Assembly: GCF_002078605.1 (NCBI RefSeq)
Contig: NZ_MSJR01000001.1
Coordinates: 124,001-188,000, forward strand
DNA from: Salegentibacter sediminis
GTDB lineage: Bacteria; Bacteroidota; Bacteroidia; Flavobacteriales; Flavobacteriaceae
Length of the DNA stretch: 64,000 bases
Direction of reading: 5' to 3'
Shown: positions 35,758 through 43,731 of the stretch, piece after piece
Layout of the letters: the number at the start of each line of letters is the position of its first letter
Numbering within the stretch: the stretch's first letter is position 1
Notes under the pieces: generated by a model
Databases searched by the model: none
What the model was told of the DNA's origin: nothing
What the model saw: the letters and a program-made list of their open reading frames with translations, nothing else
Made by a program: the position numbers and the translations under genes

Positions 35758-35781
35758 TGATCCTAATCAGGTTCAGGATCA
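35758..35781. repeat. Inverted repeat upstream of porin gene
   Basis: 7-bp arms TGATCCT (35758-35764) and AGGATCA (35775-35781) with a 10-bp spacer, about 73 bp before the porin start codon. Possible operator. Confidence 0.4.
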
Positions 35782-35954
35782 TTTTAATTTTTAGAATTGT
35801 CATTAATTTAGTCTGGAATTTTGGTAGGGATCCGGGGCTAAAATTCTGTATAATTTACTCCCTCAAAAGACTTTTTCAAAAAGCCTCCTCAACTACAACG
35901 TTTTCGCTGATAGCAAGGGTTTCCAGCGCATTCTCGCTCTTATGTAAGCAAGTG

Positions 35955-35976
35955 AAATATGACCGTCGTCATATTT
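35955..35976. promoter_or_regulatory. Crp/Fnr-like palindrome upstream of usp-SLC13-pckA
   Basis: Perfect 9-bp arms AAATATGAC and GTCATATTT around the centre CGTC. The TGAC-N4-GTCA core has the spacing of Crp/Fnr-family sites (compare TTGAT-N4-ATCAA). It lies about 110 bp before the usp start codon. Confidence 0.5.
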
Positions 35977-36085
35977 TTAGGCTAGGAGTAAGGGTACCTT
36001 TAGTTACTTTCTGAAACCAATTTTTTTTGTATGAAGATTATAAGGAAAGTAGAGTACTCTTTTATAACCTCTTAAAGCAACAACC

Positions 36086-36874
36086 ATGAAAAATTTATTG
36101 ATTCCCTTCGACTTTTCTGATGTTTCCATGAATGCCCTGGAGTATGCCATTAAATTTGGAGCCAGGTGTGAGAAAGCTACCATCAATCTGCTCTACATTT
36201 CTAAATCAAAACTGGAAAAGGATAAAGAAAATGAGTTAAAAAACAAATTTGAAGAATTGCTGAAAAAGCATCAGGGAGCAGGTAAACCCGCTTTAGGCTA
36301 CCATTTTCGCATCGGAAATTTTACGGATGCTGTAGTTGATATTCATAAATCTCTGAAGATTGATCTTGTAATAATGGGTACCAGTGGTGCCGAGGAAGGA
36401 GCAGAGTCTCCGGTGACCAGAACCTCCAGGTTTGTGTTGGAAGCCGATTTGCCTGTATTAGTAATACCTGTAAGCCATAGGTACTTTAAACTGGACAAGA
36501 TTTTGCTGGCCCTGGGAGAAGATGTGATGCATGATACGTCTACACTAAACTTGTTGCTGGATGTTTCCAGTAGATCTAATGCAGAGGTGGATGTGCTTAC
36601 GGTAAGCCGTACTCCGGAAAGCACAGGATATTCTGAGGCCGATGAAAAGAATGAGAACACCCTGCAGTACTATCTTGAAATGTTCTATTCACACCATAGC
36701 TTTGCAGAAAATGAAGATATTCTGCAAGGAATTGACGAGTATATTAAAAAACATGACGTCGATCTCCTGGCTATAATGCCTAAAACCCATTCCAAAACCA
36801 GTTCTCCTTCAAAAGGGAAATTAACCAGGGAAGTGACCTTAAAAAGTGAAATCCCTGTCCTGGTGTTGGATTAA
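36086..36874 (+). CDS. Universal stress protein, two tandem UspA domains
   Basis: 262 aa, about twice the single-domain length. Domain 1 starts KNLLIPFDFSDVSMNALEYA and contains LVIMGTSGAEEGAESPVTRTS, close to the ATP-binding GxxG-9x-G(S/T) motif. Domain 2 (about residues 135-262) starts YFKLDKILLALGED and has a weaker motif (LLAIMPKTHSKTSS), so it may not bind nucleotide. Cytosolic; UspA proteins modulate survival under starvation or low oxygen. It is 12 bp upstream of the SLC13 permease gene and seems to head a three-gene operon with pckA. The palindrome at 35955 may control it. Confidence 0.92.
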   Translation: MKNLLIPFDFSDVSMNALEYAIKFGARCEKATINLLYISKSKLEKDKENELKNKFEELLKKHQGAGKPALGYHFRIGNFTDAVVDIHKSLKIDLVIMGTSGAEEGAESPVTRTSRFVLEADLPVLVIPVSHRYFKLDKILLALGEDVMHDTSTLNLLLDVSSRSNAEVDVLTVSRTPESTGYSEADEKNENTLQYYLEMFYSHHSFAENEDILQGIDEYIKKHDVDLLAIMPKTHSKTSSPSKGKLTREVTLKSEIPVLVLD

Positions 36875-36886
36875 TCCTGTAAAAAG

Positions 36887-38716
36887 ATGTACCTGCTTTT
36901 AGCTATCCTCGCGATTACCATAGTGTTATTTGTCTGGGATAAATACCCTCCAGATGTAGTAGCCCTAATGTCTATGCTGGCCCTTTTCCTTTTTGGGATT
37001 CTGGACCTTTCTGAGACTTTAAGTGGGTTTAGTAATCCTACGGTAATAATGATTGCAGCTTTGTTCATTATTGGAGAAGGGCTTTCCAGAACCGGGTGGA
37101 CTGCCCTCGCCGGTCGTAAGTTTGTTAAACTTGCAAAAAAAAGCAACAATAAATTACTTGTCCTTATTACACTCGGCTCCGGATTGCTTTCAGGGGTAGT
37201 GAGCAACACCGGAGCCGTAGCCGCCCTTATGCCTATGACGGTCTCGGCGGCCTGGACGGCCGGAACCCTGCCTTCAAAATTACTTATCCCATTGGCTTAC
37301 GGCTCCAATACCGGTGGCCTACTTACCTTAACAGGTACGCCCCCAAATATCATTGTGAGTGATACCCTCATTCAAAATGGTATGGATGGGTTTTCCTTCT
37401 TTGAATTCAGCCTCATAGGTGTGCCTTTGCTTATTGTTACCTTATTGTACTTTAGGTACATAGGGCAAAAACTTTTGCCTGCCAGGGAAAGTAAAGACAG
37501 GCCTATAAACATCGATTCTGAAATGCATAAATGGATTGAAGAGTACAGTATAGGACATAATTTATACCGTTTGAGGATTAGGTCCATGTCCCCCCTCCTC
37601 AATACCAGGATTGTAGACTGGAACCTCGAAGAGAAATATGGGGTATCTATTGTAAGGCTTAGACGAAGACATCCAAAACCTTTTAAAAGACATTCCAGGT
37701 TTGTAGAGATCCCGGTGCAGAAAACGAAACTGCTGTATCACGATGTTATTACTGTAAAAGGAAGCACAGAAGCTGTAGATAAGCTAATCCTGGACTTTAA
37801 TCTTGTTATCATTCCCAATGATAAAGAGCTTAAGGAGGAGTTAATAAATCTGGAAGTGGGAATGGCTCAAATGGTGGTTACCCCCAGTTCACGTCTTGTG
37901 GGGCAAACCGTGGCCTTGGGGACTTACCTGGAACAAACCGGTATTCAATTACTTGGAGTCTCCCGCGCCAATAAACCCTACAAGGAAAACAAAATAAAGA
38001 TACAGTCGGGTGATAGTTTTGTGGTACGGGGTTCCTGGAAGAATATAGATAACCTGAAAGCCATTCATGAAAATTTGGTAATTGTTGGTAGCCCCGAGGC
38101 TATGAGCAAAGATGTGGATATGCTTGGTTATAGATCTTTTATCGCCATGGGGGCCCTTTTGTTGCTTATATTGCTGCTGGTCTTTGATGTGATGCCGGGA
38201 TCTGTAGCGGCTTTAATATGTGCAGGAATCGTGATGCTTACTGGTTGTGTTCCTATATCCAAGGCTTACAGCGGTATAAGCTGGACCAGTGTGGTGATGA
38301 TTGCCGCAATGATCCCGATGGGGCTGGCTTTACAAAAAACCGGTCTGGCACAAATAGCTGCCAATGGGTTGGTGAACTCCCTGGGGGCCATTCACCCTAC
38401 GGCTCTTCTTGCCGGGATATTTCTGGTGACTTCCCTTTTTAGTCAGGCTATCAGTAATTCGGCAACGGCAATTCTTATGGCTCCAATTACCTTATATGCT
38501 TCTAACAAGCTGGGATTATCAGTAGAGCCTTTTTTGATGGTGGTTGCCGTAAGCGCCTCTACCGCCTGCTTAACCCCTGTTGCGACCCCAACTAATGCCA
38601 TGGTGATGACAGCCGGGAATTACAAATTTGCAGATTACTTTAAAGTTGGAGCTCCCCTTCTTTTATTGCTTTTCATTACTAGCATTATCCTGGTGCCATT
38701 AATATGGCCCTATTAA
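36887..38716 (+). CDS. SLC13/DASS-family permease with two TrkA-C (RCK_C) domains
   Basis: 609 aa inner-membrane sodium-coupled anion transporter. An N-terminal half of hydrophobic helices contains SNTGAVAALMPMT and NTGGLLTLTGTPPNIIVSD; two cytoplasmic TrkA-C domains lie at about residues 205-300 and 320-405; a second helical half has FSQAISNSATAILMAPI and TACLTPVATPTNAMV, the paired SNT/SNS-like hairpins that bind sodium and substrate. Such proteins carry dicarboxylates, citrate or sulfate. The stop lies 19 bp before the pckA start, which makes C4-dicarboxylates plausible, since PEP carboxykinase uses oxaloacetate. Sulfate cannot be excluded. Confidence 0.9.
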   Translation: MYLLLAILAITIVLFVWDKYPPDVVALMSMLALFLFGILDLSETLSGFSNPTVIMIAALFIIGEGLSRTGWTALAGRKFVKLAKKSNNKLLVLITLGSGLLSGVVSNTGAVAALMPMTVSAAWTAGTLPSKLLIPLAYGSNTGGLLTLTGTPPNIIVSDTLIQNGMDGFSFFEFSLIGVPLLIVTLLYFRYIGQKLLPARESKDRPINIDSEMHKWIEEYSIGHNLYRLRIRSMSPLLNTRIVDWNLEEKYGVSIVRLRRRHPKPFKRHSRFVEIPVQKTKLLYHDVITVKGSTEAVDKLILDFNLVIIPNDKELKEELINLEVGMAQMVVTPSSRLVGQTVALGTYLEQTGIQLLGVSRANKPYKENKIKIQSGDSFVVRGSWKNIDNLKAIHENLVIVGSPEAMSKDVDMLGYRSFIAMGALLLLILLLVFDVMPGSVAALICAGIVMLTGCVPISKAYSGISWTSVVMIAAMIPMGLALQKTGLAQIAANGLVNSLGAIHPTALLAGIFLVTSLFSQAISNSATAILMAPITLYASNKLGLSVEPFLMVVAVSASTACLTPVATPTNAMVMTAGNYKFADYFKVGAPLLLLLFITSIILVPLIWPY

Positions 38717-38735
38717 TATGACTAAATCTAAAATT

Positions 38736-40370
38736 ATGGAAACACAAGTCAAAAATTTCGATGCCAAGCTTTTAAAAAATTACGGATTAAAAGACACTGT
38801 AGCCCACCGCAACCTTTCCGGAGAAGAGTTACAGAGGATCACCGTAGAAAGTAATTGGGGTGTAGAAACAGAAAACGGCACCTTAGCTGTTAATACAGGG
38901 AAATTCACAGGGCGATCCCCACAAGATCGTTTTATAGTAAAAGATGATTACACAAACGACAAAGTATGGTGGGGCAAAGTTAATAAGCCTATTTCTCCTG
39001 AGAACTTTGATCATCTTTATGATAGAGTGACTGCTTACCTTAGCGGAAAAGAGGTCTACGTCCATGATGGTTATGTTGGTGCTTACCCCGAATACCGGCT
39101 CAATGTACGTACTATTGCGGAGTATTCCTGGTCTGCCTTCTTTGTAAAAAACATGTTTCTTCGTCTCGAGGAGGAGGAGCTTGAAGATTTCAGGGAAGAT
39201 TGGTTGGTAATTTGCGCTCCCGGTTATGTGGAGCAGGATCCTGAGAGCTATGGTTTAAGGCAGGGAAATTTCAGCATACTTAACTTCAGCAGAAAAATTG
39301 CCCTAATAGGGGGATCGGCTTATACAGGTGAAATGAAAAAAGGCATTTTCTCTGCGCTTAACCTCATTTTGCCGGTCGAAAAAGATGTATTGCCCATGCA
39401 TTGTTCGGCTAATGTTGGAAAAGATGGAGATACTGCAATATTCTTCGGACTTTCGGGCACCGGAAAAACCACCCTTTCTGCAGATCCTGCACGTAGGCTT
39501 ATTGGGGATGATGAACATGGCTGGACTGCTCAAAACATCATCTTTAATTTTGAAGGCGGGTGCTATGCCAAAGTTATAGACCTTAATGAAGAAAAAGAAC
39601 CGGATATTTACAGGGCGATTAAACCCGGGGCTATGCTGGAAAACATAATCTTTAAGAATAACAGCAGGGAGGTAGATTTTGAGGACAGCAGTATTACCCA
39701 GAATACCCGGGTGAGCTATCCCATAGATCATATTGAAAACATTCAGCAAGCTTCCTTTGCAGAAAATCCTACCAATATCTTTTTCCTTACCTGTGATGCT
39801 TTTGGGGTGCTTCCCCCGGTTTCCAGACTTACTCCCGGGCAGGCTGCCTATCATTTTATTTCGGGATATACTGCAAAGGTAGCCGGAACAGAAGCTGGCA
39901 TCCATGAGCCCGTGCCCTCTTTCTCTGCCTGTTTTGGAGAACCTTTTATGCCGTTGCACCCAACTGTTTATGGAGAAATGCTAAGTAAAAAAATGACAGA
40001 AGCAAATGTAAAGGTTTGGCTTATAAATACCGGCTGGAGCGGCGGCCCTTATGGAATAGGCTCCAGGATTAAACTCAAATTTACCCGTGCAATGATCTCG
40101 GCGATTCTCGAGGGGAAACTCGATGATATGGATTTTAAAGTTCATCCCATATTTGGTCTTCATATGCCTGTTTCGTGCCCCGGGGTTCCTTCAGAGACGC
40201 TTGATCCTATAAATACCTGGGAAAACAAGGGAGCTTATATTCAAAAGGCAATACAGCTGGCCCACTCATTTCATTTGAATTTCGAAAAATTTGCAGGGGA
40301 GGCTTCCCAGCAGATCCTCGCAGGAGGCCCGCTCATTGATGAGCACCACCACCTGGAAGAACATTTTTAA
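38736..40370 (+). CDS. pckA: Phosphoenolpyruvate carboxykinase (ATP)
   Basis: Decarboxylates and phosphorylates oxaloacetate to PEP with ATP, the entry to gluconeogenesis. METQVKNFDAKLLKNYGL is the likely start; an ATG at 38718 only 1 bp after the permease stop would add six residues. Family motifs are all present: TGKFTGRSPQDRF, GSAYTGEMKKG, the kinase-1a loop GLSGTGKTTLSADP, IGDDEHGW, and NTGWSGGPYGIGSRI. The length is normal at about 544 aa. It closes the usp-SLC13-pckA operon and is followed by a strong terminator. The enzyme fits growth on amino acids, organic acids or peptides. Confidence 0.97.
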   Translation: METQVKNFDAKLLKNYGLKDTVAHRNLSGEELQRITVESNWGVETENGTLAVNTGKFTGRSPQDRFIVKDDYTNDKVWWGKVNKPISPENFDHLYDRVTAYLSGKEVYVHDGYVGAYPEYRLNVRTIAEYSWSAFFVKNMFLRLEEEELEDFREDWLVICAPGYVEQDPESYGLRQGNFSILNFSRKIALIGGSAYTGEMKKGIFSALNLILPVEKDVLPMHCSANVGKDGDTAIFFGLSGTGKTTLSADPARRLIGDDEHGWTAQNIIFNFEGGCYAKVIDLNEEKEPDIYRAIKPGAMLENIIFKNNSREVDFEDSSITQNTRVSYPIDHIENIQQASFAENPTNIFFLTCDAFGVLPPVSRLTPGQAAYHFISGYTAKVAGTEAGIHEPVPSFSACFGEPFMPLHPTVYGEMLSKKMTEANVKVWLINTGWSGGPYGIGSRIKLKFTRAMISAILEGKLDDMDFKVHPIFGLHMPVSCPGVPSETLDPINTWENKGAYIQKAIQLAHSFHLNFEKFAGEASQQILAGGPLIDEHHHLEEHF

Positions 40371-40407
40371 ATCAGGGAGAAAAATGCCTATTTAAACAGC
40401 AATTTTT

Positions 40408-40447
40408 AAAAGCTTTGGATATCCATTTAGAGATATCCGAAGCTTTT
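40408..40447 (+). terminator. Terminator of the usp-SLC13-pckA operon
   Basis: A 16-bp stem (40408-40423 with 40432-40447, one T-G pair) around an 8-nt loop, with AAAA/TTTT at its base. It starts 38 bp after the pckA stop. Confidence 0.85.
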
Positions 40448-40503
40448 CTCCCTATGGAGAGGAAAACGCAATGAAGATAGAAATGATTTTGATATTACCT
40501 TTC

Positions 40504-40532
40504 ACCGACTTAAATAAAAATTTTACCGACTT
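40504..40532 (+). promoter_or_regulatory. Two direct repeats ACCGACTT, LytTR-type site
   Basis: ACCGACTT at 40504-40511 and again at 40525-40532, each preceded by TT(C/T). The 21-bp period (two helical turns) is the layout of LytTR response-regulator sites. They lie about 225 bp upstream of the PID-CTERM protein start at 40756. Confidence 0.5.
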
Positions 40533-40755
40533 TTTTTGAAAATCAGCAGCTTAAGCTGTAAGTTTACTCTTGTTGAGTTTGAGCTTAATCGCGGAGGAAA
40601 AACTTTAAGGTTTGTATTTTAAGATGAGCCGGTTTACCCAGGTACTTTTTACTTTAGGTTTGTTGACGGGATCCCCAAGTTCCTGTTTTTTTAAAAGCAT
40701 TACCCCATTAACTTTTTTTTGTGATTCCAGGGAATGTATTACATTACGCACGTCT

Positions 40756-41043
40756 ATGAGGGTAAATTATAAATACGGTATAATATTTTCAGCCTTCCTG
40801 CTGTTCTTTTCCCTTGAGGTGTTCACACAAACCAGTCCTCCTCAGCCTCAAATGAGCCAGAATAAGGGCCACGGTCCTCCATGTGCGCCAAAAGGTGATG
40901 GAAGTGACGGGTTCCCTAATCCGCCACCACCCGGGCTTTGTCTTCCTATAGACGATTATATTCCCTATCTGCTAGTAGGAGGAATGCTTATTGGCCTTAT
41001 TTATACCAGCCAAAAAGTAGCTAAGCCTGGCGGAGTTCATTAA
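40756..41043 (+). CDS. Small secreted protein with PID-CTERM sorting domain
   Basis: 95 aa from MRVNYKYGI. A signal peptide ends near LEVFTQT, then a Gln/Pro/Gly-rich linker (QPQMSQNKGHG, NPPPPG) and the C-terminal LCLPIDDYIPYLLVGGMLIGL followed by a short polar tail. The PID motif plus one transmembrane segment is the signature of Bacteroidetes PID-CTERM proteins, which are thought to be sorted at the envelope. Frame-compatible upstream ATGs give no signal peptide, so this start is chosen. Its last 23 bp overlap the 3' end of ribE on the opposite strand. Function unknown; the LytTR-like repeats suggest two-component control. Confidence 0.75.
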   Translation: MRVNYKYGIIFSAFLLFFSLEVFTQTSPPQPQMSQNKGHGPPCAPKGDGSDGFPNPPPPGLCLPIDDYIPYLLVGGMLIGLIYTSQKVAKPGGVH

Positions 41044-41614
41044 GACGTTTCACGTATTTCCCAATAACATCAAATTCCAGGTTCACCCTGTCACCTTCTT
41101 TAAGGTTTTTAAAGGTAGTTTGCTCAAAGGTATAAGGGATAATAGCTACGCTGAATTCATTCATTTTTGAATTCACCACCGTTAGACTTACTCCGTTAAC
41201 GGTAATAGAGCCTTTTTCTATGGTGACATTTTGCAGGGTGGGGTCATACTCAAAAGTGAATTCCCAGCTGCCTTCTTTTTCGAGTACCTGTTTACAAACA
41301 GCTGTTTGGTCTACATGGCCCTGCACGATATGTCCGTCCAGGCGGGCACCGAGTTTCATGCCTCGTTCCAGGTTAACAGGCGCACCTACTTTAAGATCAC
41401 CCAGATTGGATTTTTCCTGGGTTTCCTGGATAGCGGTTACTGTGTATTCGTCACCTTCTATATTTACTACCGTTAAGCAAACCCCGTTATGGGCTACACT
41501 TTGGTCTACTTTTAATTCTGAAGTCATTTGAGCCTTCACTTTTATATGCAGGTTGCCATTCTCGCGGTTTAGTGCGGTGACCTTACCTGTTTCTTCAATG
41601 ATTCCGGTAAACAT
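41021..41614 (-). CDS. ribE: Riboflavin synthase alpha subunit
   Basis: Dismutates two 6,7-dimethyl-8-ribityllumazines into riboflavin. It starts MFTGIIEETGKV, the invariant N-terminus, and shows the internal duplication of two lumazine-binding barrels: SVAHNGVCLTV near residue 40 and SITVNGVSLTV near residue 137, with GHIVQGHVDQ between them. The 197 aa length is typical. It is divergent from pdxA (59 bp) and convergent with the PID-CTERM gene, overlapping its end by 23 bp. No FMN riboswitch is seen upstream. Confidence 0.96.
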   Translation of the reverse strand: MFTGIIEETGKVTALNRENGNLHIKVKAQMTSELKVDQSVAHNGVCLTVVNIEGDEYTVTAIQETQEKSNLGDLKVGAPVNLERGMKLGARLDGHIVQGHVDQTAVCKQVLEKEGSWEFTFEYDPTLQNVTIEKGSITVNGVSLTVVNSKMNEFSVAIIPYTFEQTTFKNLKEGDRVNLEFDVIGKYVKRLNELRQA

Positions 41615-41630
41615 GTTGTATAATATTGGT

Positions 41631-41638
41631 TACATTTG
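41631..41638 (+). promoter_or_regulatory. Promoter -7 box of pdxA
   Basis: TACATTTG matches TAnnTTTG, 35 bp before the pdxA ATG. The -33 element is weak. Confidence 0.45.
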
Positions 41639-41673
41639 TGTTGTAAAAATAGAAATAAAAAGCCGGGAAGGAT

Positions 41674-42720
41674 ATGAAACACGCTGAAAAGGTAAAATTA
41701 GGAATTAGCATAGGAGACCTCAATGGAATTGGTGGCGAGATAGTCCTTAAAACCTTTGATGACTCCCGGATGCTTGATTTTTGTACGCCGGTTATTTTTG
41801 CGAATACCAAAACCCTGAATTTTATAAAGAAACATTTCAGGCTCTCCCTTAAATTCCAGGGTATTGATGAACCCTCTAAAGCCATAGACGGAAAGATTAA
41901 CGTTTTAAATGTTTGGAAGGAAAACGTAAATATAAATTTTGGCCAGGAAGATCCTAAAGTTGGAGAGTATGCATTTAAGTCTCTGGAAGCAGCCACGGCT
42001 GCACTAAAGGCAAACGATATAGATGTATTGGTTACAGCGCCTATCAACAAGCATTCTATACAGAGCGATAAATTTAATTTCCCCGGTCATACCGATTATC
42101 TGGCGCAGGAGCTCCAGGGCGAAAGTCTTATGTTTATGATAAGCGATGAGCTTCGGGTAGGACTTTTTACCGATCACGTAGCCCTTAAGGATATTGCCAA
42201 TGTCATCACACCTGAACTTATTGAGAAAAAAATAAGTTTAATCCAGAATAGTTTGAAACAGGATTTCAGAATATCAAAACCAAAGCTTGCGGTGCTGGGA
42301 ATAAATCCCCATAGTGGGGACCAGGGAGTTATAGGTAAGGAAGATGAAGAAATAATGAAGCCTACCCTGGAGAAATTGCGGGATAAAGGGGAGCTGGTTT
42401 ACGGCCCATATTCTGCCGATAGCTTTTTCGGGTCTAAAAATTACAAGAATTTTGATGCGGTAATCGCCTCTTATCATGACCAGGGACTTATCCCTTTTAA
42501 AACCCTTTCCTTCGGAAACGGGGTGAATTATACCGCTGGATTAAGCAAGGTGCGTACCTCCCCCGATCACGGTACCGCTTTTGAAATTGCAGGGAAAGGA
42601 GAGGCAGATATCAATTCGTTTAAAGAGGCTGTCTTTAAGGGAATAGAGATCTTTAATTGTCGTGAAGAATACGCCGAACTCACCCGGAATCCGCTTAAAA
42701 AACAACGCAAAAAGATATAA
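41674..42720 (+). CDS. pdxA: 4-hydroxythreonine-4-phosphate dehydrogenase
   Basis: NAD-dependent, metal-using enzyme of the DXP-dependent vitamin B6 pathway. The start MKHAEKVKLGISIGDLNGIGGEI carries the conserved GDxxGIGxE motif. FPGHTDYLAQ, GINPHSGDQGVIG, ASYHDQGLIPFK and TSPDHGTAFEIAGKG supply the three metal-binding His and substrate residues. The 348 aa length is normal. The yceD-rpmF-fabH cluster follows after 97 bp with a promoter of its own. Confidence 0.96.
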   Translation: MKHAEKVKLGISIGDLNGIGGEIVLKTFDDSRMLDFCTPVIFANTKTLNFIKKHFRLSLKFQGIDEPSKAIDGKINVLNVWKENVNINFGQEDPKVGEYAFKSLEAATAALKANDIDVLVTAPINKHSIQSDKFNFPGHTDYLAQELQGESLMFMISDELRVGLFTDHVALKDIANVITPELIEKKISLIQNSLKQDFRISKPKLAVLGINPHSGDQGVIGKEDEEIMKPTLEKLRDKGELVYGPYSADSFFGSKNYKNFDAVIASYHDQGLIPFKTLSFGNGVNYTAGLSKVRTSPDHGTAFEIAGKGEADINSFKEAVFKGIEIFNCREEYAELTRNPLKKQRKKI

Positions 42721-42763
42721 ACAAAAAATTGTTTATAAATCATCGTTAATTTATTAATTTTTA

Positions 42764-42771
42764 TATCTTTG
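42764..42771 (+). promoter_or_regulatory. Promoter -7 box of yceD-rpmF
   Basis: TATCTTTG matches TAnnTTTG exactly, 46 bp before the yceD start codon. No TTG at -33 is correctly spaced. Confidence 0.6.
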
Positions 42772-42817
42772 CACCCGCCTTATCCTGAGGGAGTAGGCGC
42801 TCGAAACTGATGATGAA

Positions 42818-43351
42818 ATGAGGAAACTAGCTGAGTATACAATCCCTTATGTGGGGTTAAAGCTGGGGAAACACCGGTTTGAGTACGAGATAGATAACAC
42901 GTTCTTTGAACATTTTGGGTACGAAGAATTTAATGATGCCAGGCTTAAGGTAGATTTGTTGTTTGAGAAAAAAACAACAATGATGGAGCTAAGCTTTAGC
43001 GTGAGTGGAACCGTGAATGTAAATTGCGACCTCACCAACGAGCCCTACGACCAACCTATAGAAGGGGAGTTGTTTCTGGTAATTAAATTCGGCGATGAGT
43101 ATAACGATGATAATGAAGACCTGCTTATTTTGCCTCACGGAGAATATGAGGTGAATGTACAGCAGTATATTTATGAACTTGTCGTGCTCTCTGTACCTTT
43201 AAAGAAAGTTCATCCGGGCGTGGAAGACGGTACGTTGAAATCTGAAGTACTTGATAAACTGGACGAGTTCAGCTTAAAAGAAAAGAAGAAAGAAGAGGAA
43301 CAAACAGATCCTCGATGGGATAAATTAAAAAACTTATTAAACGATAAATAA
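42818..43351 (+). CDS. YceD/DUF177 family protein
   Basis: 177 aa, acidic, cytosolic. The central VSGTVNVNCDLTNEPYDQPIEG matches the DUF177 core with one conserved Cys, and the C-terminus DPRWDKLKNLL is typical of the Bacteroidetes version. The family is almost always encoded next to rpmF and is linked to 23S rRNA or ribosome maturation and fatty-acid synthesis; the molecular role is not settled. rpmF starts 9 bp downstream. The family assignment is firm because of both motif and position. Confidence 0.9.
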   Translation: MRKLAEYTIPYVGLKLGKHRFEYEIDNTFFEHFGYEEFNDARLKVDLLFEKKTTMMELSFSVSGTVNVNCDLTNEPYDQPIEGELFLVIKFGDEYNDDNEDLLILPHGEYEVNVQQYIYELVVLSVPLKKVHPGVEDGTLKSEVLDKLDEFSLKEKKKEEEQTDPRWDKLKNLLNDK

Positions 43352-43360
43352 TAGCAAGCC

Positions 43361-43558
43361 ATGGCACATCCAAAGAGAAAAATCTCTAAAACAAGAAGAG
43401 ATAAAAGAAGGACACATTATAAAGCTTCGGTACCTAAAATTGCTACCGATCCTACTACAGGCGAAGCGCATTTGTACCACAGAGCACACTGGCACGAAGG
43501 TAAACTGTACTACCGCGGTCAGGTTTTGATTGACAACACCGAAGAAGTTGAAGCTTAA
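43361..43558 (+). CDS. rpmF: 50S ribosomal protein L32
   Basis: 65-residue basic protein. [21 protein letters not shown] is the invariant L32 N-terminus, and the body ends in the usual short acidic tail. The zinc cysteines found in some L32 proteins are absent, as in many Bacteroidetes. It follows yceD with a 9-bp gap and is closed by a terminator 26 bp downstream, so fabH is transcribed separately. Confidence 0.97.
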   Translation: MAHPKRKISKTRRDKRRTHYKASVPKIATDPTTGEAHLYHRAHWHEGKLYYRGQVLIDNTEEVEA

Positions 43559-43583
43559 TATATTAGAGCTTCCTTGATTTTAG

Positions 43584-43609
43584 AAACTCTCACCTTGTGG
43601 GAGTTTTTT
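43584..43609 (+). terminator. Terminator after rpmF
   Basis: 10-bp stem AAACTCTCAC/GTGGGAGTTT with a 3-nt loop (one T-G pair), then more T. Confidence 0.85.
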
Positions 43610-43617
43610 GTTTTAAG

Positions 43618-43647
43618 TTGAATAAGTCCTAAAAAGACCTTAATTTG
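43618..43647 (+). promoter_or_regulatory. Promoter of fabH-accB-accC
   Basis: TTG at 43618-43620, a 19-bp spacer and TTAATTTG at 43640-43647 (one mismatch to TAnnTTTG). The predicted leader is about 78 nt to the ATG at 43732. Confidence 0.65.
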
Positions 43648-43731
43648 CACCCCCGTTAAAGTAATTTTTAGTACATTTCTTTAGCGGCTTCTGCCAAAAA
43701 TGGTGAGGAAAGGTGTTTAATTTTGATGTGT

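Larger units (their letters stand above)
35686..36085. promoter_or_regulatory. Divergent regulatory region between porin and universal stress protein genes
   Basis: 400 bp without a credible gene. It holds two perfect inverted repeats, at 35758-35781 (nearer the porin) and 35955-35976 (nearer the stress protein). TATTTTTA at 35972-35979 is a one-mismatch -7 box overlapping the second repeat. I see no consensus TTG -33 element for either side, which suggests activator-dependent promoters. Confidence 0.45.

Noticed and set aside
35757-36014. 85-codon frame in the porin-usp gap
   Set aside because: It runs through both inverted repeats and has no family pattern or plausible start context; treated as regulatory DNA.
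39303-39959. 218-codon antisense frame opposite pckA
   Set aside because: It is opposite the most conserved part of PEP carboxykinase and has a low-complexity, Phe/Ile/Cys-rich translation.
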